A stretch of DNA of 64,000 nt from Embiotoca jacksoni (lineage: Eukaryota; Chordata; Actinopteri; Embiotocidae): NCBI GenBank assembly GCA_022577435.1, contig JAKOON010000084.1:248001-312000 (forward strand), read 5' to 3'. The notes below the pieces were generated by a model. That model was not told where the DNA came from, searched no databases, and saw nothing but the letters and a program-made list of their open reading frames with translations. Both the position numbers and the translations under genes were made by a program. Numbering within the stretch: the first letter of the stretch is position 1; every line of letters starts with the position of its first letter. Below, one piece after another: positions 14,056 through 22,615 of this stretch.

Positions 14056-14240
14056 AATAAGTACTTGTACATTTTGAGAGCGAAAAAAGTATTTAGATAC
14101 TTTACACAAGTAAAAGTACCGATACTAATGTAAAAAAATACTCCATTACAGATCAATTACCTGCATTAAAAAAAAAAAACTACTTATTTAAAAGTACTTA
14201 AGTATGAGCAGCAAAATGAAGTTAAAGTATTAAAGAAAAA
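14056..14240. mobile_element. Fragment of AAGTAC-rich teleost MITE
   Basis: Repeated AAGTAC, GTACTT and AAAAGTAC words (AAGTACTTGTACATTTTGAG, CACAAGTAAAAGTACCG, AAAAGTACTTAAGTATGAGC) match a MITE family I recognise in percomorph fish. Related copies lie at 20483-20962 and about 49405-50000. This copy lacks clear terminal repeats. Confidence 0.6.
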
Positions 14241-14599
14241 GTAAGCCTACATGCTTGGTCCCTCTGAGTGAGATGATCTTTGTAGTTGCTGCTCATGTTG
14301 GTATAAACATGATTTTTTTTAATTTATGTCTATTTCTATGCATCTCTTCTTTCCTCCTCCTAACGTGCATTTCTCCAGTGAGCAAAAAAAGTCAGTTACA
14401 TCAACTGCAGCTCAGTATTTAATTTCAAATTTGAATTAAAGACAGCACTAAAGAAAGGTGTTTTTAGTGGAAGCATCGTTGCTATGACAGCCACCTGGTT
14501 TCTAACGCAGGTGTGTCCGTCAGTAGTTTGCCCGAGTTTGTCCCCGTCCTCCTCCTCGCGCCAGTCCACTGGATCTCGCGCGCGGTTTCGGTGTTTTTT

Positions 14600-14712
14600 T
14601 TTTTCGCACGCTACACGGCGGACCAATCAGAGCGCAGCTCTCCCAGGAAGCGTCCCGTTGCCATGCAGTTGGCCCGACGACTGTCCTGTCCGGCAGCGAG
14701 GGTGAGTTCAGA
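14600..14712 (+). promoter_or_regulatory. CCAAT-containing CpG-rich segment, possible distal promoter
   Basis: This GC-rich stretch carries a good NF-Y box (GGACCAATCAG, CCAAT at 14623-14627). It ends near AGGGTGAGTTC, a strong splice-donor-like site at about 14700. It could be an alternative gadd45a promoter with a non-coding first exon, or simply upstream CpG-rich promoter sequence. No transcript evidence is available. Confidence 0.35.
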
Positions 14713-15011
14713 AACCAAATACTCATTTATTACTCAATTAAACACGTACTTTGAGTGACATCATGCAAACGTACTGCACTCGAATGTGTTCAGCCGGGTT
14801 TGTGGTCATTAGATGTTCACCTGACTTTACAGCCGTGCACGGGTCTTTTTTTATTTTACTATTATTTTATTATCAAGGGTAGAAGCGAGTTGGTTCCTGA
14901 ACGCATCTTTATTTTTTTGTGTCCCTTTTTTTTTTTTTTTTGCAAGACAGCTCCGCAAATTACGGTAGTAACCCGTCCTGGAGACAGACACGCCTGCGGG
15001 TCCGTGTCCCT

Positions 15012-15076
15012 CCAATCCTGTCCTCGGACCGGCCCGGGATGATTAGCATACCGCCAATGATCGCAGCTATGCAAAT
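15012..15076 (+). promoter_or_regulatory. gadd45a proximal promoter: CCAAT and octamer cluster
   Basis: Within 65 bases there are two CCAAT boxes (15012-15016 and 15054-15058), an ATTAGCAT octamer-like site (about 15042-15049), and a perfect ATGCAAAT octamer at 15069-15076. The mammalian GADD45A proximal promoter is known for OCT-1 sites and a CAAT box that bind OCT1 and NF-Y and mediate p53-independent, BRCA1- and UV-responsive induction. The cluster is about 215 bases upstream of the start codon, so transcription probably starts near 15.12-15.2 kb. No clear TATA box was seen. Confidence 0.65.
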
Positions 15077-15290
15077 GTCCCCCCTCCCTCCCCGACCGAC
15101 CGACCGGCATCACGATCAGCGGACTGTTTTAATGTGAAGTTGCCAGATTTATCTCTCAGTTGCAGCACGGTGGACTAAAGATAACAAAATAAAGAGAGAG
15201 AGTCACTTCGAGAAGATACCAGGACAACTCTCCCACTACTTTTTTTTTTACTCGTTGCTCTTGAGTGGGATTTGGATTTTTATGTACAAC

Positions 15291-15851
15291 ATGACATTTG
15301 AGGAACTAAATGGGGATTATTCTCAAGAAAGGTAAAAAATAATAATCATATGGCTCATGAACACGTTGTTGTTGTTGTTGTTTTTAGTGCGGCGTAATCG
15401 GACGCTCGTGTTGTTATAAGCGCGTCTGCAGCTGCGTTCATGTTGGCTTTTTTTAACCCCCGATCTCGGTGGTTTCACGAGTTATTCCGGTGTAAGTCGT
15501 CTCTCCGTGGGTCTCCAGCTGTCTGCAGATGTTCACGTTTGATCTAACTGCTCTTTCTGCGGACAATGGTCGCGAGACACTGTCGTCGTCCCCCCGTCCC
15601 CCCGTCCTCCCCCCCCCATCACTACTTTAGCTAACAGCGCTGCTTTCAGGTGAATACAACTCACGAAACTTCATTATGACAGGCTTAGATATTAAACATT
15701 TAATCTCCCACAGAGGGGAGGAGGTCAACGCGATTTTAAGAGGAACGTTTTCTACACGTAGTTTGTTGTTTTTTTAATGTAGAAAAAAAAACGAGCTCGC
15801 GCACATCTTGTCAGTTGTGCCCGACACGATGGTTAGCTAGCCGGGAGTCCT

Positions 15852-15890
<39 letters not shown>

Positions 15891-16865
15891 GAAGTGTTTC
15901 CGCTGCAGTTGCAATGGTGTTAACGTGAAGATCTGCGTGTGTGTTGCAGAATGGATACGGTGGCGAAAGCTTTGGAAGAAGTCCTGACCTCCGCGCTGCC
16001 ACAGGGCTGCATCACGGTCGGCGTCTACGAGGCGGCCAAGTCCCTCAACGTGTGAGTACCAGGATGTGTCTGCTCGTTGGTTGGAGATGGTCTCGCTGCA
16101 GTAAATAATAACACGTCTTAAAACGTCGTCTTTAACAGACCGGTTGTTTGTTTTTGTCCTCCCCCCCCCCCTCTCTCTCTCTCTCTCTCCAGAGATCCCG
16201 ACAATGTGGTTTTGTGCATCCTGGCTACCGATGACGAAGACGTCAAAGACGTCGCCCTGCAGATCCACTTCACCCTCATTCAGGCTTTCTGCTGCGAGAA
16301 TGATATCAACATCCTGAGAGTCAACAACACCCGACGCCTGGCAGAAATCCTGGGTGGAGGAGGAGGAGGAGGAGGTGGAGGAGGAGGAGGTGGGAAACAG
16401 AGCGGAGGAGAACCTATGGACCTGCACTGTGTCCTTGTCACCGTAAGTCTTGTTTCTGATTTCGTGGTGACTACGTGGATCTGGTGATGTTGTGATTTTT
16501 TTTTTTTTTTTTTTTTTAATGGAAATTTTGAAGCACACGTGAGTGAAACTCAGAGGGGAACTTGCCCGTACTTGTTCTGGTGCATTTGGGAAACATGCAA
16601 ATGACTCCTCCCTCATCTGACTTCTGAAGAATTTCAGTCAAGTCTTTGCACAGATTACTAAAAAACAAACTTGGATGTGTAAACCGTGTAAACACACATC
16701 CGTGGTTCCAGATGATTTATTCTCTCTCTCTTTCTCTCTTCCTATTTTCAGAGCCCTCACTCCACATCGTGGAAGGACCCCGCTTTGAGCAAACTGAACC
16801 GATTCTGCAGAGAGAGCCGCTGTATGGACCAGTGGGTACCCATCATCAACCTGCCCGAAAGATGA
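15291..16865 (+). CDS. gadd45a: Gadd45a, growth arrest and DNA-damage-inducible protein alpha
   Basis: Coding exons are 15291-15331, 15950-16051, 16193-16442 and 16752-16865, giving 168 aa against 165 in human. All introns are GT-AG and phases match at each junction. Gadd45 proteins are small acidic L7Ae-fold stress sensors; by family knowledge they bind PCNA, p21, CDK1/cyclin B1 and MTK1/MEKK4 and act mainly in the nucleus. The start MTFEEL, the block DPDNVVLC, the core ALQIHFTLIQAFCCENDINI, DLHCVLVT, and the C-terminus QWVPIINLPER identify the alpha type rather than beta or gamma. An in-frame ATG at 15282 would add three residues, but 15291 has the better context (A at -3) and the family start. 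The loop after RRLAEIL carries 14 consecutive glycines. Teleosts can have two alpha paralogues (aa/ab); I cannot say which this is. Confidence 0.97.
15852..15890. repeat. (CTAA)n array in gadd45a intron 1
   Basis: About ten CTAA units lie 60 bases upstream of the exon 2 acceptor. The repeat supplies several branch-point-like CTAAC words. Whether any is used is unknown. Confidence 0.9.
16158..16190 (+). repeat. C-run plus (CT)n polypyrimidine tract at gadd45a exon 3 acceptor
   Basis: A run of about 13 C followed by (CT)n leads directly into the exon 3 acceptor CCAG at 16189-16192. It forms an unusually long, pure polypyrimidine tract made of simple repeats. Confidence 0.9.
16558..16577 (+). 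promoter_or_regulatory. Candidate p53 response element in gadd45a intron 3
   Basis: GAACTTGCCC at 16558-16567 is a perfect RRRCWWGYYY half-site. It is followed without spacer by GTACTTGTTC, which matches at nine of ten positions, so the full site is 19/20. Human GADD45A carries its principal p53 element in intron 3, the same intron. Nearby are a perfect octamer ATGCAAAT (16595-16602) overlapping an AP-1-like TGACTCC (16602-16608). Binding is not shown by sequence alone, but the match and position together are strong. Confidence 0.75.
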
Positions 16866-17665
16866 ACTTTTAGCTGCAAGACGAACCTGTCCAGAAAGGA
16901 ATTGTATCTGCACAGGAAGAGTGGTGTGAACCCTGATGAACACCTATTACCACCCAGAGATCAAATTCCAAAGCACTGCTGATGGGGGAAAAGACACAAT
17001 TTGGAGGGGGACAAAAAAAAACCCTGCATGGGATGTATTTAAAAGAAAAAAGCAGAGGGTTGGATTTCCACTTTGGAGCGGACTGTTTGGAGTTGCGTCT
17101 GTCAGCCTTTGCAACCGAGATGAGATGGCGAGGCTCTTGTATCGTGATGAGGTGGAAATTATATATAAAAAAAAAAAAAAAAAAGGCGTGTGTGCTTTTT
17201 CTATGTGGAGCTGGACACTGTACAGAAGGATTATATCATGTATTGTTTGGTAAAGCCTCTGTGACCAGTCAGAAAAGTGGGGAGAAACCAGAACATGGAG
17301 CTGTTGAGTGGACCAAGGCCTCGACCTCTCTGCAGAAACAAAGCACTTGTTGAAACACTGGACCTATTGCAATTTCACTTATTTGATTCAAATTGTTAAT
17401 GTTGACGTTGCTATTGTCATAATTTAAAAAGGGAAGGGCTACACATCCAGTGAAGACATTCTGTGTATTTAGTGTTTCTTATACCAGCTGGTTTTTTTTT
17501 TTTTTTTTTGCCACAAGTGAAATAGTTCTTTTGTTACAATTTAAGTTATTTCTAATTATATTTAAGTGTATTTATGTTTTGTTTTTTTACCTGAAATATT
17601 TGCAACATCTGAATACAAACTACATATATGTATTGCTGTCAATAAAAAGTTTTTTTTTGTTTTTT
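16866..17665 (+). other. gadd45a: gadd45a 3' UTR and polyadenylation signal
   Basis: About 0.8 kb of AT-rich sequence follows the stop codon and ends with AATAAA at 17641-17646 and a T/G-rich downstream element (TTTTTTTTGTTTTTTGG). ATTTA pentamers near 17560-17575 (TATTTAAG, GTATTTATG) give an AU-rich-element character, as expected for a rapidly turned-over stress mRNA. An A run of about 16 interrupts it at about 17169-17184; frames through this region are not genes. Confidence 0.75.
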
Positions 17666-18770
17666 TGGAACAGAACTACGTGCGTTTACTTTTCTTTTTT
17701 TTCTTTTTCATTTCTGGAAATTTTGAGCTGATTTCCGACCTTCAGCGGCTGCAGTTGTAAAAGCGGAGTCACGTGCGGATCACAGGGGTCACGCTGGCCT
17801 CTGTGGCCTCAGAGCATCTCTGAGCCGAAGAGAACAATAATCCTCTGCACAGGCTTCTGCCTCAGTCAGCAGGACCATGTTCATTCATCCAAGCAGGTTC
17901 CCTTTTCACCGATTCTCTGTGATTTGTTGCTGTTTTAGTTTGAATTTTTCATCAGCTCAGATTCCTTAAATTTTTTTTTAAAAAAAGCACACGACTGCGT
18001 GCAGGCAGGCTGCACCATCGCAGTGAATACGGACAGATTACTTGCAATACGCTCAAGTGTTCAACATGACAGTGGGTTCGTCATTGAGAGGTTACAATCA
18101 GGTGTTTTCCTGCTCTTTGTGTTGCTCTCTGGGCTTTCTGTCCTTATAGGACCAGAAAATGCAGTGAAGCATACCGGAGAGCACATGACTGGAAATACTC
18201 AGAAGACTTTTGAGAAGGAGGGTTTTGGCACGCAACCCGTTGTGTAAGACGTTACGAGCTTCCCCCGCCTCTCCCTCCCGCTCGTCCTTTCCTAACTCAG
18301 TCGCACGCACACGCAAGCAGGTGATTTCTGTGGAGTTGAATGACGGTGATGTCACTGGGTTGATGTAAGGCAGGCAATCCCCTCTGAAAGTGCAGAGTCA
18401 CGATCACGTGAAGGGAGAGTGCTGAAGGCTGTCCTGGAGTTGCACAATCCAGTTCAGCTGAGATTGCATGAGAGCGATCATGTGCCAGTATTTAATATAA
18501 AATAATCTCAAGCTGGATCCTTTATAAAAAAACAAAAAATCAGGCAGATAACATTAGAAGTAAACTGATTAAACTATGTTGCACTATTTATTTATACTGC
18601 GCCTGTGGTCATTTGATGTAGTTTACTTGAATAACTGTGTTGGTATTCTGTGTCACTGATCACAGTGCATCTATGTATATGTATGTTGTTCCAGTTGGGT
18701 TTTCACCTGGAGCTCAGGATTCGTCTGGTGGTAAGCTGAAATAGAAACTCAAAATCCTGAACAAGATACT

Positions 18771-18822
18771 ACATGGATGGATGGATGGATGGATAGATAA
18801 CTACATGGATGGATGGATGGTC
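18771..18822 (+). repeat. (TGGA)n short array
   Basis: Two blocks of ATGGATGG units are separated by ATAGATAACTAC. Such arrays often mark RTE/Rex3 LINE tails in fish, but no LINE body is recognisable to the left, so origin is left open. Confidence 0.7.
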
Positions 18823-19693
18823 ACAGTGGAGAACTGGCAACAGAGCAGCCACCCAGGACCTGATAAAGATTCATTCTTACACTTGAGTAGGTTGGTCTCT
18901 CTTCTCACTACATTACCCAGAAGTGCCCACTGCAGACATTATTAACAATAAAAGCAAACTAAATACACTTGTGTAACTTTTTATATCCCTGCCATAGCCA
19001 ATATAGTATATTAAACACCACCAGGTTTATCAGGTATATTGCATGGTCATCATAACACAGACTAGCAATGAGGTAGAATTACATTCACACTGTCCAGCAG
19101 CTCAAATGACACCTGATACATTCCTGCATGATGTGAAAATGATCTGAATGCAGCTCATAAGTGGTATCTGAATGCAAATGCTCCCCTGGCAGAGAAAAGC
19201 TCCTCGGGACCTCGTTGGTTTCAGCTGCCACTGTGTGAAAGGTTGTCCACCGTGTGACTGCTGGGTGTGACGCTGACTGATGGGGCACTGATGTGATAGA
19301 AGGGAAAAGATTACTTTAAGATTGGACCAGCGCAGCCACTTTTACCTCCCAACGAAGTTGGTGCAAACAAGGCTGAGGTTTGGTTTGCATGTGGTCATGA
19401 ATACCTGCTCGCTGTGTTATAGTGTAGGTAAAAGTTCAGGTGCAGCATTATTACATATGTGTGTGTTTCCATAACAGAACAAGAATTTCATGATCTCATG
19501 ATAAGTCACGCTGCACTTTGAATTGTTATATATGGTGCAACACATTGTATAACCTGAGTCATGTAATGTATTCACCACTGTGTTATACATACATACAGAA
19601 ATCAGTGTGCTGCTCAGATTGGGATGGAGAAGGTAAACATCTTAAGAAAATACTATTGCAAAATAGAGGTGAACTCAGCCATAGAATGTGCCG

Positions 19694-19720
19694 TCGGTGA
19701 CCATTTTATTAGGTACACCA
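19694..19720. mobile_element. Tc1-like terminal repeat fragment
   Basis: CGGTGACCATTTTATTAGG followed by TACACC matches the end of a common fish Tc1/mariner family whose termini read CGGCCACTTTATTAGG then TACACC. A diverged inverted partner may lie near 19998-20040 (GAGGTGTTCACTACATTATG). A LINE 3' end sits between the two. Confidence 0.45.
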
Positions 19721-19744
19721 AGTAAAATCAATGTAGTTTGAGTT

Positions 19745-19930
19745 TAGGTTAGGTTAGGTAGTTACTTTATTAATCCCCGAGGGGAATTTTTTTTTTCGCT
19801 ACAGCAGCATACAGGAAGCAATAAGATAATAATAGAACAATAGAAAAGCAATAAAATAGCAGTAAAAATATAAAATATAAAATGCACAGTACATACAGTA
19901 TATATCTATATATATTATATACAAACAAAG
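19745..19930 (-). mobile_element. LINE 3' end (L2/CR1-like), copy C
   Basis: On the - strand this reads ...TATACTGTATGTACTGTGC, TTCCTGTATGCTGCTGTAGC, then TTCCCCTCGGGGATTAATAA and AGTAACTACC. That is the 3' UTR of the same LINE family as the copies at 1254-1778 and 57750-58552. Its tail is (ACCTA)n-like rather than (TATC)n. Only the 3' UTR is retained. Confidence 0.75.
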
Positions 19931-20482
19931 TTTGTTTCAGACAGGTATTTATTCTACTTTATGACCATTATTAGTTTTTAGACTGCTTCATACTGAGAGG
20001 TGTTCACTACATTATGCCCAACCTATTTATATCAGTGAGTGAGTAACAATTCAACAGCACCACCAAGTACAAACTCCAAATGACAGATGAATCAACACTG
20101 TCTGAACACAAACTAGACTTTGTATTTATTGCAAGGATGTTGTATGAGACTGCATTAGTTTTAGCTGTGGCTGTTCCAAATAAACTGCAAACGCAGTGTG
20201 AGTCTTTGTCTAATGATTCTGGTTTAAAATGAGATAAATGTCTCCTTAACTTAAAAAAAATTAAAAGATCAAGACTCAAGATAGATGATGACACACTGTG
20301 GGCTCACTCTGAAATATTCCACGTGATTCTGGTTAATTTCATGACAGCCAGATGCAAATCAGTCCCAGTAATATCGAAATATTCATTCATTGAATTCACA
20401 AATCAAACCTGAGCTCGACATTATTGACGAAATCGAATCCACACTCTATTTTAGGGTGGAATTTCCCGTAAAGTTATGGTGA

Positions 20483-20962
20483 CTGGTGGAAGAAGTACAA
20501 TTTACTCGAGTAGAAACACCACACTCTGAAAATACTCTGTAAATAACCAAGTTAAAAATGATATATTATGCAGAATAGACCCTTTCCAAGTGTGACATTG
20601 TGGAGCTCCTAAAATCTCAAAAGTGGGTATGTTATTGCAGAACTTTATCAATCTTATTATTACATGGTGACCTCATGCACGTCCCAGCAGAGCTTTACGC
20701 AACTCCGGCCTGAATATGTCTGATCTGCATGACTGAAAACACTTTTGTGGGTATGTGGGCATGCTGCAGAGCCTTTCATCTATAGTGCATCATGTTTTAT
20801 AATCTAATCATATTGTCAACTTGTGAAATCAAAGGAACTAAAGCTGTCAAATAAATACTTTGGATCAAAAGTACTAGATTTGCCTCCATTTGTACAGATG
20901 ACATAAATAATAATCGAGTAAAGGTATTTGGGTAAATGTACTTTGTTACTTTCCAACACTAG
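20483..20962. mobile_element. AAGTAC-rich teleost MITE, near-complete copy
   Basis: The left end reads CTGGTGGAAGAAGTAC. The right end reads GTACTTTGTTACTTTCCAACAC, whose complement GTGTTGGAAAGTAACAAAG pairs imperfectly with the left end. Internal landmarks include GAAAATACTCTG and AACTAAAGCTGTCAAATAAA. A unique-looking insert lies at about 20610-20770. No transposase frame is present. Confidence 0.65.
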
Positions 20963-21255
20963 TGATACGTGACATAGAGTGAGTAGTTTTAAATCCTTAA
21001 CATTAGTCAGACACTGGGAAAGTGAAAGATAGTTGGCAACACCGAGATAAACATGCAGCTGGGTCGAGCAGATGAACAGAGGTGCCACTGCAGTCCCCTC
21101 CGTCAGCCCAGGCCCTCCGCCCTCCGCCCTCCGCCCTCCCCTTCCTCTCCCCCACATCAGCACATTCCAACACACTGACACTGTAACTGCCAGGACACAT
21201 TTTCACAGAGGGGCACATGGTCAGTGAGGCGGCCTGCCAGCCTGCTGGCCGTACG

Positions 21256-21256
21256 C

Positions 21257-21285
<29 letters not shown>
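21256..21285. repeat. 30-base poly-C tract
   Basis: This is an uninterrupted run of 30 C on the + strand (30 G on the - strand). The complementary strand can form G-quadruplex structures. Proline- and glycine-rich frames through it are artefacts. Confidence 0.95.
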
Positions 21286-21289
<4 letters not shown>

Positions 21290-22615
21290 ATTCTCCCGCT
21301 GCTGCACAATGACAAACCGGGATTACTGCGGAGGGTGTGCATTCACGCTTACAGAGAATATCCAGGCAGTCTGTGTCATATTTGTACAGCAACATCATTA
21401 CTGAGCGCTCCGTGCTATCCACTTTTACGGCAGCCTAAAGTGTGCATTTTTTGATCATTAATGTAGGCTTTCTTCAGTCAGCACAATGTCGATGCACCTG
21501 GTTTTTCCTGCACTGACATTTGATCCTCCAGGGACGAGAACAATCCGTGAGAAAACAACTAGAGGAAAGTTTGGTCTTTTTTTTTTTTTGGTGTAGTTTT
21601 TACAACAATAAATAATAGGTGACATTGTTATTTCATCACTACACTGCCTCATGTGTGAGAACTGTCACATCCACTCCAGTATTTCTGCAGTTTTACAATA
21701 GCTGACAACATGCTACAGTATTCCTGCGTGATCCTCCCATTGTGTGCAGCAGAAAACCGAACAAGCTGCGTGTCCACCAGCTGGCCAGAGACAAGGTCGC
21801 AGAGACCCGAGAGGCCACCGACAGAGAACGAAAACAGACTCTCGGGCCAAGCAGAAGGTTTTTCAAAAATAGTTACTCTACTCTCCAAGAGCTGAAATCA
21901 GGGTTTGGTACTTGCTAATTTTAGCTCTTGTGTTCTCTGCTGTCTTGACAGCCCTGGTGAGAGGCCCGAGGTCTCTCCTCTCCCGAGCGAGATATAAATA
22001 AAGGACTAATTAGAGGAAATGGCCTCAGATACACTGTGGGCGTGAGAGACCAAAAACCAGTGCTGCTTTCCAAACGGTGTAGTCGTGCAGGAACACTCAC
22101 TATTTTGAGTGCATAAGTGCATTCACGCTGTCAGGTATGGAAACGTGCAGCGTACCCAAAAAAACGGTCCGCGAAGCGAGTGCGAAACGACGGAATAACT
22201 TTTCGACCTAAACGGTGGCTTCGTAACGGAAAGGGAGGCCCCACCGACCTAAACTGTTTTCAAACTGCAGCGTCTGAGGAAGCTGCAGCTGCTGCTGAAC
22301 ACCACACAAGTGTTTGTTTTTCACTAAGTGCCACCATGCTGCTGCTGAATAGAAACCATCAGTGTGTTTGTTGAGCGTGTTGAACGGAGACATTTTCTGG
22401 GTAAAACAATGAAAGCGGCGGGTATATATTGGCAGTTGATGCAATCAAATGTTAGTTATTATCGGATAAGTGCGGATCAGCGTGCCCTGTCAAAATTCAC
22501 TCGACACAAGTAAGAGTACCAACGTGTAAAAGCACTATATGTGATTGTAATGCATGTCATTTGGAACTCTCTTGTATAAATCTCAGGATGCAGCAAGACA
22601 GCGGTCCTCCAAGTC

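Larger units (their letters stand above)
17666..22615. other. gadd45a-gng12 intergenic region (tail to tail)
   Basis: This stretch of about 5 kb lies between convergent genes and holds no recognisable coding sequence. It contains a TGGA-type short array, a nested Tc1-like/LINE fragment pair, an AAGTAC MITE and a 30-base C run, listed separately. The remaining sequence is AT-rich and featureless to my reading. Confidence 0.6.

Noticed and set aside
15852..15890. CTAA repeat considered as a CRISPR-like or telomere-like array
   Set aside because: Four-base units without spacers; a simple microsatellite in a vertebrate intron.
15885..16616. 243-codon frame on the - strand
   Set aside because: It is antisense to gadd45a exons 2 and 3; the poly-Ser/Thr part is the complement of the Gly-rich repeat and the frame runs through introns.
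22117..22374. Basic 85-codon frame upstream of the gng12 3' end
   Set aside because: The Lys/Arg-rich start is suggestive but no family is recognisable and it lies in intergenic DNA with no splice or promoter support.
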